Shown here: positions 1 to 13,800 of the stretch, one piece after another
Numbering within the stretch: the first letter of the stretch is position 1
How the letters are laid out: every line of letters begins with the position of its first letter
From: Apiospora phragmitis
Lineage: Eukaryota > Ascomycota > Sordariomycetes > Amphisphaeriales > Apiosporaceae
Length of the DNA stretch: 64,000 nucleotides
NCBI GenBank assembly: GCA_038363925.1
Contig: JAQQWL010000017.1
Location: forward strand, 62,001-126,000
Reading direction: 5' to 3'
Notes under the pieces: generated by a model
Told to the model about the DNA's origin: nothing
The model's database searches: none
Seen by the model: only the letters and a program-made list of their open reading frames with translations
Program-made: the position numbers and the translations under genes

Positions 1-1866
1 CAAATATTTGAAACGAAATGGTACATACAACGGATTGATCAGAATATTATCTGATCCCTTATTTTTGCAAGGATGCTATAACGAAATAAAAAGAAAACCG
101 GGTAATATGACCAAAGGTACTAACAACGATACTCTTGATGGAATAAATAAGAAGTGATTCGAAAATATTTCCAAAGAGATTCTCAAAGGAAAATTCAAAT
201 TCTCCCCAGCAAGAAGGGTCATGATACCCAAACCAGGAAAAAAAGAGCTTAGACCTCTAAGTATCGCAAATCCTAGAGAAAAAATCGTACAAAAAGGTAT
301 AGCAATCATTCTAGAAGCTATTTGAGAAAGAACATTCTCCGAGAGCTCATATGGATTCAGACCGGAAACTTCCTTACATCAGGCATTATACCAGATATAT
401 AGAAATGGTTCTAGTTATCAATGGGTGATCCAAGGAGACATTTCCAAATGTTTCGACATGATACCACACAAAGTTATAGATAACATACTAGGTAAGAAAA
501 TAGTGTGTGACAAGACAATGCAATTAATTCGTAAATCACTGACGGCAGGATATATTGAACAAGAGACAGGAAAACACATTGTACCTAATATAGGTACTCC
601 GCAAGGAAGTGTGGTAAGTCCTCTTCTTGCCAACATTGTACTAAATGAACTAGATATGTACATGAAGGATGTCAAAGAAAATTTTGAAACAGGAAAGAAG
701 AGAGCGACAAACAAAGAGTACAACTCCTTAACATCCAAAATTCAAAATCTGGAAAAATTCCAACCGGGATCCCCGGAGATCAAGAAAATGGCTCTACTAA
801 GAAGAAGAACACCCAGTTTGATGTTTAACGATCCAAACTTCAAAAGATTAATGTATCTAAGATACGCCGATGACTTCATAGTACTAATATCCGGTTCATC
901 TAATGATGCAAAACTAATAAAAAACCGTATAAACGATATCTTAGCCAAGAGATGTGGTCTCGAACTAAATAAGGACAAGTCCATTATTACAGCAACCAAA
1001 GACGGTTTTAACTTATTGGGTGCCTACTGCATCAAACCTTCTGCGGTAAAAGCCGGGATGTTCACATCCAAGAATGGAAACCCGGGTAAATACAGAATGA
1101 TAATGAGAGTAATGATTCCCGTGAAAGACCTTATCAAGAAATTGGCCATCTATAAATTTATATTAATGAACAAATCTGGACTACCTGTAGCCACAGCTAG
1201 AAAAGACCTGGTAAACTTCGAACATCATGAGATAATTACCTTTTACAATCATCGTATCCAAGGACTGGCAAATTTCTACAGCTTCGCTAGTAATCTAAAT
1301 AGTCTGAGAAAGATAAATATGTTCTTGCAACTATCATGTGCCCTTACCTTAACTCTGAAACTTAAACTTAGAACTAAGAAACAGGTATTTAATAAGTTCG
1401 GACCAAAGTTGACCGACCCTGACACGGGAATAGCATTAACACTACCTGACAACCTAAAAGTGAAACATAGTTTCTCAGGAGGAAAATCCAAGAAGGTAGA
1501 GGATATTTTGAAAATGTCTTGATTCCAAAAATTAACCAAATCAAGTCTAAACAAGAAATGTTTAATTTGTCAAACATCTAATAATATCGAGATGCACCAT
1601 ATTAGAGAAGTCAAAGATGTTAAGAACAAAATCAAAAATGGAAGCAGTACATACCAACAATGAGTGGGATCATTCTACAGAAAACAAGTCCCTCTATGTG
1701 CTTATCACCACGATTTATACCATAGCGGTGACCTTAATTATTCAGATATGACCAAAATCCGTAAATACACCTAAAAGTTTCAACAAATATTAGGCAGTCA
1801 CCGATGGAAAGCTGTATGATGGGAAACTATCACGTACAGTTTGGAGGGCAGAATACCTGACCCTAC
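1..1866 (+). mobile_element. Group II intron in nad2, 3' part
   Basis: The intron begins before the window. It carries a reverse transcriptase ORF, then a domain V hairpin at about 1808-1842 (GCTGTATGATGGGAAAC pairing with a CACGTACAG arm), and ends in the group II pattern GACCCTAC at 1866. The next base continues the nad2 frame. It is close to the two other RT-bearing group II introns of this gene in its domain V and 3' end. Confidence 0.8.
2..1774 (+). CDS. Group II intron reverse transcriptase/maturase with HNH domain (5' incomplete)
   Basis: This is an intron-encoded protein that would help its intron fold and move by retrohoming in the mitochondrial matrix. The frame is open from base 2 to the TAA at 1772-1774 only if TGA is Trp. 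Visible in order are the RT fingers (LRPLSIANPREKIVQ, YGFRP), the palm with QGDISKCFD, TPQGSVVSPLLANIVL and the catalytic YADD box (about 860-875), a maturase (domain X) region, and a C-terminal zinc-binding HNH module (CLICQ, MHHI, CAYHHDLYH). All catalytic residues checked by eye are present, so it may be active. The start codon lies outside the window, possibly as an in-frame fusion to the upstream exon. Confidence 0.85.
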
Positions 1867-4800
1867 TATATTTATTAAGTACTATCTATAGAAACTCAGA
1901 ATTAGCTACTACAGGTGGTTTAATCGTGCGCCGTTTCGCTTTAATTTACCATGGTCTTTAAAGAGACTGCGTGTGGTGACACCACGCTAAAACAACCAAC
2001 TTATCAAAACCTGAAAGGGGGAGAAAACATAGCATGTTGGTAAAGGATGTAACTGAGCCCATTGCTATCAAGTATCTACTTGAGGCTCTTGGAATACATC
2101 CGAGTTATTTATCTATGGTCCGTTCCAACTTTTGATTAGAGTTTGCCACCGCTCCCTTAGTAGCAATAAAAAACTAAGGAATCATCGAATTCCGAGTCAG
2201 GATTAAGCTCAGGACAGTCACCAGATGATTTAATCAGTACAACAAGTACAAAGAAAGAGGACCTAAGGATAAGAAAGGAAAATTCAAAGAAATGCGGGAT
2301 CGCCTAAGGGTAGCAATACCTATGGAGACGGAGCCTTCGTAGTAATACGCCATCCGAGAAAACTTTAGAGATGGTGTACTGAAGGGGGGCAGCTGGGGAA
2401 TCCGGAGTTGATATATTCAACTTAACGGCAGTGAGGTTAAGCGATATGTGCTAGTCAATATTGGCAGTGCATAATCAAATTACCGGCTTAGGACTGACTT
2501 TGGAGGTCAGTAACGTACGAGGTGAATAGACACCTCGGTCTCTAAAAGAACTAAGTGAGACACTACAGTGGAGAGCCGTATGCTGGGAAACTCGCACGTA
2601 CGGTTCGGTGGGAGCGTTCTGGTGGCCCTCGTGGTGCTGGTCTGCGACCCAACTATTTCTTATTAGGTGCCAGGGGGATTGGGACCCCCCCCATATTTGT
2701 GCCTACTATTGCCAAACTCCGGGGAACTCTTAAAGCTTATGATACTAAGCAATGTTTGAAAAAGCATTTGTGGCTGAACTAATTACTCAGATATAGTAAC
2801 AAGTCATAAGATGATGGAAACTGAAATAGGTAATCGCGGATCTAAGTCAAGTGATAATAAAATATTACTTGTAAAAGAGCAACGAGTAAATGGTAATAAG
2901 TTTGATTATCTAATGATGTCAAATTTTAGATGTATTCTAATGGGTTTCGAAAGAAACTATCTAACCGAAGTCCTTTCTAAAAGAAAAACCCCCTCGTCAA
3001 GGTTTTATTATTCTACTATACAAGCTGCTTCCAATAATATTGTAAATGAGCATTTAAGTAGTAATATTTCACCAAAAACCTTTAATCCTAGATTTATCAC
3101 AGGGTTTATAGACGGGGAAGGATACTTTTCTATAGGTATTTCTAAAAATAAAAATAAAGTAGGTTGACAAGTAAAATTAGAATTTGGTATATCATTACAT
3201 GAAAAAGACAGAGCTCTTTTAGAGGATATCCAAAAGTACTTATCAGCTTCTCGGCCCAGGCCTAAGGACCAGGTCCTAGGCCGAAGGGCAGGTGATATTT
3301 TTATACATCCAACTCAAAAAATTATTAAGTATCGTGTCCTTTTTAAAGATCTAGAAAAAATTATTAAACACTTTGATCAATATCCTTTAATGACTCAAAA
3401 GCTAGCTGACTTCGAGCTTTTTAGGTTAGCATATAAATTAGTTTTAAATAAAGAACATTTAAAGTTAGAAGGGTTAAAAAAAAATAGTAGCATTAAAAAC
3501 TACAATGAATAAAGGTTTATCTGATCAATTGCAAGCTGCCTTCCAAGATCTTGTACCTATATCTAGACCTTAGTCGAAAATAAGTGTATACCGGGTTCAG
3601 GTTGAATTGCAGGATTTGCAACGGCAGAATGTTGTTTTTTTGTAAATATTCAAAAATCTGCAACAACTAAGTCTGGAGTGAATATTCAATTAGAATTTAA
3701 TATATCTCAACATAAAAGAGATGAACAGTTAGTAGCGAACTTAGTTAAATTTTTAGGTTGTGGTAATACTTATATTAAAGGTAATATTTGTAGATTTAGA
3801 GTTACAAATCTTACAAATATAATTGTAAAAATACTCCCTTTTTTTAAAGTAAATTTTATCCAAGGTGAAAAACTCAAAGATTTTGAGGATTTTTGTAAAG
3901 TAGCTCAAATAGTGAAAGACAAAAATCACTTAACTCAGAAAGGGTTAGAAAAAATTCGTGAAATAAAAGCTCGAATGAACACTGGAAGAAACTAAACATA
4001 AATTTACTTTTTTTTATGCTGTATCCCCCACCTCTGGTGATGGAGGCAGAAAAAAATAACGAACTATAAATTAAATATTTATTGTGTCTATTTTTAATAT
4101 ATTTTCCATGTGGTTTTTAGCAAGATAAATTCGGCAGCCTTGGGTTTAAGTTCATGTTTTATTTTATTAGGTACAAGTTTATTATATGCTAATTCTGGTA
4201 CAACAAATATGGATGGTTTATACGTAATTACTAGTATAAGTGATAGTATAGGAGGTGCTTCTTCTTGATATCAACCTTATTATATAAATTTCTCTTTACT
4301 GATTTTTAGTATAGGATTTTTATTTAAAGTAAGTGCTGCACCATTCCATTTTTGATCTCCTAAAAAAGGACTTGGGAAATCCTTATCAACAAACGTTGGG
4401 AGTAAACTATCAAATTCCGGGGTACCCCTAAAGCTTCTGGTACTAAACCATATATGAAAATATATGAGTGGCTGAAGTAATTACTCAGGTATAGTAATAA
4501 GTCAGAAGATGAGTAAAAACGAAATGGGCAATCGCGGATCTAAGTCAGTAATATATTTGACCAAACAGTCGAGTATTATTGTAAAAGAGCAACGAGTAGA
4601 TGATAGTTGACGTAGTATTAATTTACTGCGTTTAAGATATACTCTACTGGGCTTCGAAAGAAGTTATCAAGTTAAATTCCCTTCTAATCAAATTATTCAA
4701 AGACAACTTTATTCTACTGTGTCTAAGTTAGACAATAGCAAACTACCTCTAGACCCCTGATTTATATCAGGATTCTCTGATGCAGAAGGATGCTTTCTTG

Positions 4801-7800
4801 TTTTAATTCGTAAATCATCAAAAAACCTACTAGGTTGACAATTAGAGGTTAATTTCACAATTAACCTTCATGCTAGAGACTTAGATCTTTTAAATATTAT
4901 TAAAGCCTATTTTGGAGTAGGAAGAATAAGTAAAGAAAGAAATGGTTGTTGTGATTTTACAATAGGTTCTTTAGATCAAATTATAACAAAAGTAATACCT
5001 CATTTTGATAAATATCCCCTAAAAACTAATAAATATTCTGATTATTTATTATTTAAAAAAGTAGTCATTATGATGCAACGTGGGGAACATTTAAAAGCTG
5101 AAGGTTTACAAAAAATAATTAATATTAGAGCTTCTTTAAATAGAGGATTAACTCCTTTACTATTAGAAGCCTTTCCTAATACTGTTGCTTTAGCAAGACC
5201 ATTATTACCACTTAGTGTAAAATTAGACCCTCAATGGATAGCTGGTTTTACAAGTGGTGATGGTTGTTTTAAAATTAGTATTAGAGAATCTAAATTACAT
5301 AAAACAGGAAGTCGTGTAGTATTACTTTTTGTAGTAACTCAACACATTAGAGATGAATTACTATTGAAAAGTTTAGTAGATTTCTTTGGATGTGGTCAAA
5401 CTTATTCGTATAAAGATTATACTGAGTTTAGATGTCAATCATTCAAGGATAATTATGAAAAGATTTTACCTTATTTCAATAAATACCCTATTATTGGCGT
5501 TAAATCTAAGGATTTTGAAGATTGAGCTAAAGTAGCAAAAATGATACAAACAAAAGATCATTTAACTAACGAAGGTTTCGATCAAATTCGTCAAATAAGA
5601 ACAGGAATGAATAAAGGTAGATATCTATAATAACTACTTTAATTCATTACCCTTATCTGAAAGATTTGGGTGAGAGTAGTATGATTATATAAAGTTGTTC
5701 TTTTCTTTAATTTGGACGATAAATTTAACCGTCATCATGTGGACGTTTATGATGCTATACCAACAATTGTTACAACATTTGTAGCTATTATAGCCAAAAT
5801 ATCTATATTTATACTATTATTAGAAATAGTGTATTTTACAAGTAATTACTTTTCAGAAACAAGTTCATCTCTTAACTGAACATTTGGTTTATTAATGAGT
5901 TCTTTCCTTTCTTTAATAATAGGTACAGTGGTAGGTCTAACACAATTTAGAATTAAAAGATTATTTGCTTATAGTACAATAAGTCACGTAGGTTTTATAT
6001 TATTAGCTTTAAGTATAACTTCTATAGAATCTATTCAAGCATTTATATTTTATTTAATGCAATACTCTATAAGTAATCTAAATGTATTTATTATATTAGT
6101 TATTATGGGATTCTCTTTCGTGCGCCGTTTTGCTTATATTATGTTCGCCAAAATCTTGGCCGAAGTCGTAGACATACTTCGTAAATCAACTAGCTTACCA
6201 AAAACCGAAATGGTGGAGGGACCAAAGCATGCTAGTAAAGCGGATATTGGAGTTGGGCCTATGACACTCTATAGTTATCTGCGAGACAGTATTTCTCATG
6301 GTATCGTTTGCCGTCCTAGATGAGCTTGAATCCACTCCGATAGTGGCCCTAAAACTATCGTATCCAATTTTGATGGGTCAGGGAAGAGCCCTACAAAGTC
6401 TACCTTGGATAATCAATGCCAAACAATGGTAATAGGAGTGATACCTAAAAGAAATGAGATAAACATAATACAAAGAAATACGGGATCACCTAAGGGAGGT
6501 AACTCCTACTGGTGACGGAGCCTCAATAGTAGTTTGAAAATCCGAGACCAAGTAATGATACCTGGACAGAGTTTTCATATCGAAGTGAGGCAGCAAGGAT
6601 ATTCGACGGCGGCTGGTGCTAGTCAAGATGGCAGTGCCAATTCAAAGTTGAACCTGATCGAACTTGACGACAACAAGTTTACCGGACTATATAAAATGAT
6701 AGCGGACCAAAAAACTCTTACCTTAGCGTACAATAATATCAAATCTAATCCCGGAAACATGACCGAAGGAGTGAATTCAGAAACTCTAGATGGAGTCTCC
6801 AATGATTTCCTAGAAAGGCTTTCCAAACAACTTTTGGACGGAAGCTTCCAGTTCAATCCTGCTAGAAGGGTTTACATCCCCAAAGCTAACGGTAGCACTA
6901 GACCCCTAGCAATAGCGTCACCAAGGGATAAGATAGTTCAAGAAGCGATGAGGATGATCCTAGAAACCATATTCGAACCTAAATTCTCGGACCTTAGCCA
7001 TGGATTCCGCCCGGGTAGAAGCTGTCATTCAGCCCTTAAGAGGATCTCTACTTGGAACGGTATCACTTGAGCTATTGAAGGGGACATAAAAGGTTTCTTC
7101 GATAACGTGGATCATCACATACTCGAGAGTCTGCTGAGAAGAAGAATTCGTGACCAGAGGTTCATTGACCTGTACTGAAAACTTGTGAAAACGGGCTATT
7201 TAGAAAGAGGAGTAGCCACGAAACCCGTCATTGGGGTCCCACAAGGGTCGCTAATCTCGCCTTTACTATCTAACATATTCCTCCACGAACTGGACACATA
7301 TATGGAAAATCTAATCGGAGAGTTATCTAGCGGAGAATCGCAGATTTCCAAGCCCAATAGTGAATGGAAGAGTATCACATATCAGATAAGTAAACGGGTG
7401 AAGAAATACGATGAGGAAAAGGACCCGAGCGTACTTAGTGAAATAAGAAAACTGAGGGCCCAGCGTAGGACGGTCAAGTCCCGTATCCGAATCCATAACA
7501 GAGTTTACTATGTTAGATATGCAGACGACTGAATAATTGGTGTTACAGGTAGTCATGAATTCGCAGTAAAGTTCAAAAACCGTATTGCAGAATTCCTGGA
7601 GAAGGAGCTTAAACTAACCTTATCAGAGGAAAAAACTAAAATTACTCATATGAACCGGGATCGAGCCCTATTCCTAGGGTTTAGATTATGAGTTCGAAAA
7701 TCCCTCCTGGCTCCAGTATCTAACCATTATAATCCTCGGGCTAACAAACGTATTGCCCAGAAGATCAACCAGGTCAGAATATGATTTGCCGCTCCTATCT

Positions 7801-10800
7801 CGGAGATAATGAAAGATCTGGAAAAACAAGGTTTTGTTAAAAGATATAGACACAACCCCCATCGACTAGTACCCAACGCAATACCTAAGTTCATTTTCCT
7901 GGATCATAAATCCATTGTGGAAAGGTACAACGCGATTATCAGGGGTTATCTTAACTACTACTCTCCAGCTGACAACTACTTCAAGTTCGGCTCAATTGTC
8001 GGGCATATTCTCAGACATTCGTGTGCTAAAACACTAGCCAGAAAATTCAGACTTAAATCTAGAGCCGGAGCATTCCAAAAATTCGGAAAGAATCTAGGAA
8101 TCTCGGTCACAAAAGGGAAAGACACAAAAGTATATGAGCTAGCCATCCCTCAAAGCTTCCGAAATGTGAGAGTCTTTAAGGTTTCCGGGGGGGTTTCCAA
8201 AAAGACCCCCTTATGACCCTTAATTACAAAATCCATACCCAAACCAAACTAGATGAAATCTGCGCAGTGTGTGGCTCTTCCGATCGAGTCGAAATGCACC
8301 ATGTCAAACACGTACGTAAGGCAGGACTAGCGGTATCCGGCTTCACTAAGCTTATGTCAAGCTTGAACCGTAAACAATTACCCGTGTGTTTCCCCTGTCA
8401 TAGAGAGATTCATAAAGGAAATTACAACGGACTTAGTCTGAATGAGCTTTGAATCAAGGCACATGAAAGTAAGGAAGAGGACTAAACTAAGTGAACACTT
8501 GGATACCCGGTACTGACCAAGGAGCTGAACCCCCCCCCAACATCATTTTAAAACTATAGACTGGTTCTCAGGCATATATCCGAGTGGAGAGCTGTATGCA
8601 TTGAAAGGTGCACGTACAGTTCGGTGGGAGCGTTCTTGAGGCCAAGGGAGTAATATAAGCTCGCCATTCTAACTAGAATCTACCGATTATAATATTCACC
8701 TGGCACAGGTCTGCGACCCAACTATTTTTATGTTACTGAAAATAAAGAACATAAAGAACTTTTAGATAAAAATAATTCTCCTGCCTTGAGGTGTAGGAAA
8801 CCTCTTCAATGGGAGCTATGGCCAAACTCCGGGGACATCCATAATTTTCTGATACCAAGCTTTAATCGAAAGATTTTAAGTGGATGAATTAATCATTCAT
8901 GTATGGTAATAACTCGGATTATGATCGAAAGATTAATGGGTTACCGCGGATCTAAATCAGATTTTTTTAAATCTGTAAAAGAGCAACGAGTAGACGGTCA
9001 TAAATGTGTTAGTTTAATACATTTAAGGTATGCTCTAATGGGTTTTGAGAGAAACTATCCAATCAGAATCCTTTCTAAGCATTTAATTACATCAACAAGA
9101 TCATACACTTCTTCTACAAATTTATCACGTAATTTACCTAATAATCTAAATCCCTGATACTTAACTGGTTTTTCAGAGGGGGAGTCTAACTTTACAGTAA
9201 GAATCTTTCAAAGTAATTTGGTTAAAGTAGGTTGAATTGTTCAACCTGTTTTTCAAATAGGTCTACATAAAAAAGATTTGAGCTTATTAGAGAATATAAA
9301 AACATATTTAGGTGTAGGAGAAATTTATTATAAAGAAACCTCTTGTAACTATATGGTACAATCTTTAAGAGACTTGGTTGTAGTAGTAAATCATTTTGAA
9401 AAATATCCCCTTTTAACTAAAAAACTTGAAGATTTTAAGTTATTTTCTCAAATTGTTACTTTAGTTAATAGAAAAGAACATTTGACAGTTTCAGGTTTAC
9501 AAACAATTATATCTCTTAAAGCTTCTATGAATTTAGGTCTACCTACGGCACTAAAAGTTGCTTTTCCTGATCTTACTCCAGCTATAAGACCTATACGTTC
9601 TAATGAACAAATATTAAACTCTAATATCGATCCATATTGAATGGTAGGTTTTACAGCAGCAGAGGGGTGTTTTAGTATTAGAATTACTAAGTCTTTAACC
9701 ACAAAAACTGGATATCAAGTACAATTAAGATATCAAATTACTCAACATTATATTGATAAGGTATTTATGCATACCTTGGATAAATTTTGAGGCTGCGGTA
9801 AAGTGTTTTTTAGGTTTAGAGAGAATAAAGTAGATTTTCAAATATTAAAATTTAGAGACCTGTGTGAAAAAGTTATTCCTTTATTTCAAAGTATAGATTT
9901 ACAAGGTGTAAAATCTTTAGATTTTGCAGATTTTTGTAAAGCAATAGAGATAATAAAAAAAAAAGAACATTTAACTGCCGAAGGGTTAGATAAATTACGT
10001 GTATTAAAACAAGGTATGAATAGAGGTAGATTATAAAAACAAAACTTCAAGAGATTTAAGTTAAGTCTTTAAGCGTAAGTTCTTGTTTTTCATTCTGTAT
10101 GTAATTATTTGTATGATAAATCTGGCCGCCATGATTCAATTAATAAGTCAACTAAGAGGATATTTTTATATTAATCCTTTTTTAGCTTTAAGTTTTGCGA
10201 TTACAATATTTTCATTTGTAGGTATACTGGAATGCCTACGTTTAGGTTAATATATATATGTATAATTATTACTACGAGTTTGTGGGTTACCTCAACTCAG
10301 CGTAATAAATAAGCAAGCTATAGCAAGGTTACTGGCTTATGCAGCTAGGCCGCGCCGTATATTATAACCAAAAAAAAAATATCACTATATGCTGGAAACT
10401 TCTAATGCTCTGAATACTAATGTTATATATTAGTAAAAATTTTAGAGCGTATTAATGAACAATCAGCAGAAAACTACTCATAAAAAGATTTATATAGCTT
10501 TTTGTAGGATTCTCAGAGACTACACGTGATACATTGGGCTGTATGTAAGCCTAGTGAAGATATAGTCCAAATTAATTTTTAGATTCCATACTTTTTATCT
10601 AAGTTAAATCTTTCGTATGTTTTGCTTTTTTTCCTTCTCGCCAAGCATCCCAGGTCCAAGGCCCTGTGTCTGGACCGAAGGGCAGAGCTAGGTCGAGTGT
10701 CAGCCATAGGGTTTAACCTACCTAATAAAAGATACTATTCAATTAATAGTACACCAGTTAATTCTAATAATGGACAATTAGGTCCATACTTAGCGGGTTT

Positions 10801-13800
10801 AATCGAGGGTGACGGCCATATTTATGTATCTTCAGTTGGGAACTTATCAACCAAAAAAACATGACCATCTTATATTGAAATAGCTTTTGATATTAAAGAT
10901 TTACAACTCTTTACAAAAATAAAGGAAAATTTAAAGGGTGGTTATATAACTATTAGACCTAATGGTCAAAGTGGTAGATTAACTATTAAAAAACGTGATA
11001 TTTTAATAAACCTGGTAAAATTAATTAACGGTCATTTTCGTACACCGAAAATTGAAGCTTTACACCGTTTAATTGAAAATTTAAATAAATATAGTAATGA
11101 ATCAATCCCTTTACTCGGTTTAGATAAAAAGCCTTTAGGAGAATCTGCTTGATTATCTGGGTTTTTAGAGGCAGATGGTTATTTTTATTTAAATTGGAAG
11201 TTAAATAAAAAGGATTTACCTGTCGGAATAACTTATTATTTATATATTAGTCAGAAACAGAATTATGAAAGAAAAGTCGATTATTCTGTAAATGAAAGTA
11301 ATTTTTCTCATATGGAGGATATAGCTAAACTACTTAATAGTAAAGTAATATCCATCGAAAGAAAAAGAACTAACTGTATTGAAAAGCTATATGTTGTAAG
11401 AACAGATAAAAAAGATTCTAAGGTTATTATTTTTGAGTATTTAAATAAATTTCCCTTGTTTGGTTATAAATCTTTTGCTCAAAAAAATTTGCAAAAAATT
11501 CATGGTTTAGTTTTAAGCAGAAAGCATAAAGAGCTAGATGGTAAAATTAAGTTGGATAAGTATACTGTAAATATGAAAAAAGATGTACGCGAGATAGAGT
11601 TCACACATTTAGATAAATTCTATCAAAATTAAAAAAGGTTCCACCTCTTGTAGGGTTCTTTGCTAAACAGATGGTATTAAGTGCTGCTTTAGATAGTGGT
11701 TATGTTTTCTTATCTTTAGTTGCTATATTAACTAGTGTAATTGGTGGAGTATATGTGCGCCCTTTAATTGATATAACGCCCGGGTCATTAAACCCTCTCT
11801 CTGAAACGCTGAGAGATAAACCTATCAACTTATCCGATTTCGAAATGAATAGGGGAGTGCAGCATGTTGATAAAGGCTCAAAAAGTCTTAACTATATAGA
11901 TTTCCGCCAAGCCGAGGTAATTCTTTCTCATGTAAAATTTAACCATCAAGCCAACCACACACCAGTTAAATCGAAAATAGTTGATACGATTTTACAGAAG
12001 ATATGTCTAAAAAATATACTTATACATATTGTTTCCTTCTGTAGGCTAGAGACAACATGTCTAACGATGTTTGCTAAAAGAAAGATATCAGACGTTATAT
12101 TAAGAACTGGGGATCTCCTAAGGAAAGTGATTTCTAAATTAAGTTTTAGACTTATTTCTTTGATTAATATCAAAGGGAGACGGAGTTTTCGTAGTATCAA
12201 CGGCCTTCATAAGTTGAGTCGTAGAGAAGGGAAACAGAATCTAGTCGATAAATTTAGTACAGTCGTTGTAAAATACCCCGTATTTTACACTACATACTTA
12301 AGATCGATCATAGTACGAACAGAGGAGTCGATGGTTAAGTTGACTCAAGATCAATTTAGATTTATTTTTAATAAAGAACAAAAAAGATTTATTGCGACCC
12401 TTCGCTATAAAAAAGAACCGGACATAGTTATAAATCCTACTTATACTTTAAATCCTTGATTTTTAACAGGCTTCACGGATGCTGAAGGAACATTTAGTAT
12501 TAGCCTTAGAAAATCATCTAGTTCTCGTTCAGGTTTTATAATTCACCCTCTTTTTCAAATAGGACTTCATATAAAAGATACTGAGCTCTTAAAAGAGATA
12601 CAAGCTAATTTTAAGGGAATAGGTCGTATATCTAATAAAGAAAACTCTGTATATTTCAGGGTACAATCTTTGGAAGAAATTTTGAATGTAATAATTCCTC
12701 ATTTCGATAAATATTCTTTGATTACTCAAAAGCTAGCTGATTATCTTTTGTTCAGAAAAATTGTTATTAAGATGAAGGATGGAGAACATCTAACTAAGGA
12801 AGGTCTTCAGGCAATTGTTAATATACGAGCTACAATTAATTTAGGTTTATCCGAAGATTTAAAGGCAGCTTTTCCTAATACAATTCCGGAACCTCGGCCA
12901 TTAATAGAGAATCTTAAAATTACAGATCCAGAATGGATTGCAGGGTTTGTCTCTGGTGAAGGTTGTTTCTACATTGGTTTATGAAAAGCAATAGATAGAA
13001 AGTATGGAGTTAGAATTAGAGTAGATTTTATTATCACTCAGCATTCTCGTGATGAGCTATTATTAAGAAGTTTCGTTGATTATTTTAAATGTGGGTCTTA
13101 TTCTAAAAAAGCGAGAAGTGGCGAATTTATAGTGAAAAATTTTACGGATATAATTGCCAAAATCCTACCTTTTTTTCAAAAGTATAAAATTAGAGGTGTG
13201 AAATCTTTGGATTATCAGGATTGATATCGAGTGGCCGAAATAATGCAAGCCAATAAATATTTAACTCCGGAGGTTATAGACGAAATTCGTCAAATAAAAG
13301 GGGGTATGAATAAAGGTAGGAAATAAAAGGGACTGATGGAAGGAAGCACATAATGTTTTAAGTGAGGTCCAAAGTATGAAAGGTATCTCTTGAGTAATAG
13401 TAGGGGATCTAGAGCTGATAAATTTTAGTATACGATATGTTGAACAATCATCCGGGTTGGTCAATCTTTTCTTGATACTCTTTGATGAATATATGAACAA
13501 ATTAAGTAAAGAAAATTTAGCCCAGAACCATATGCCGCCGATAAGAGTAGAAGGTAAAATCAGATATACTCGGTGTGCAGATAAATTCTTAGTAGGAGTT
13601 GCCGGTAGTTATAAGGATGTAAAACTTATCAGACATTTACTTAAAGATTTATTAGAAAAAGAACAGGGTTTTATGTCTATCTTCCGGATTAGGCACGAAG
13701 TGGATAACCTAAAAATAATACATTTAGGCAGTAACTATGCTGAATTTTTAGGTTATTATATTAAAGTTCCCTCTTATTCTCAACTATTAGGAAGTCGTGA

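Larger units (their letters stand above)
2669..4142 (+). mobile_element. Group I intron in nad2 (ID-like core)
   Basis: The core lies at about 2709-2960 (CCAAACTCCGGGGA, CGCGGATCTAAGTCA, GTAAAAGAGCAACGAGTA). P1 pairs exon TAGGT with GCCTA at 2701-2705. The intron ends GATAAATTCGGCAGCCTTG, an ending shared with three sister introns. It encloses a frameshifted LAGLIDADG gene. Confidence 0.82.
10224..11637 (+). mobile_element. Group I intron in nad2 (IB-like core)
   Basis: P1 is perfect: exon GTAGGT with GCCTAC 10234-10239. Core pieces include GCTGGAAACTTCTAATGCTC, ATCAGCAGAAAAC and TCAGAGACTACACG with GATATAGTCC near 10560, all upstream of the ORF. This is a different class from the intron before it. 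The 3' end is taken as G11637 to keep phase. Confidence 0.78.

Noticed and set aside
76..1577. Several minus-strand ORFs opposite the first RT gene
   Set aside because: They are shadows of the RT reading frame, carry no recognisable domain, and every credible gene here is on the + strand.
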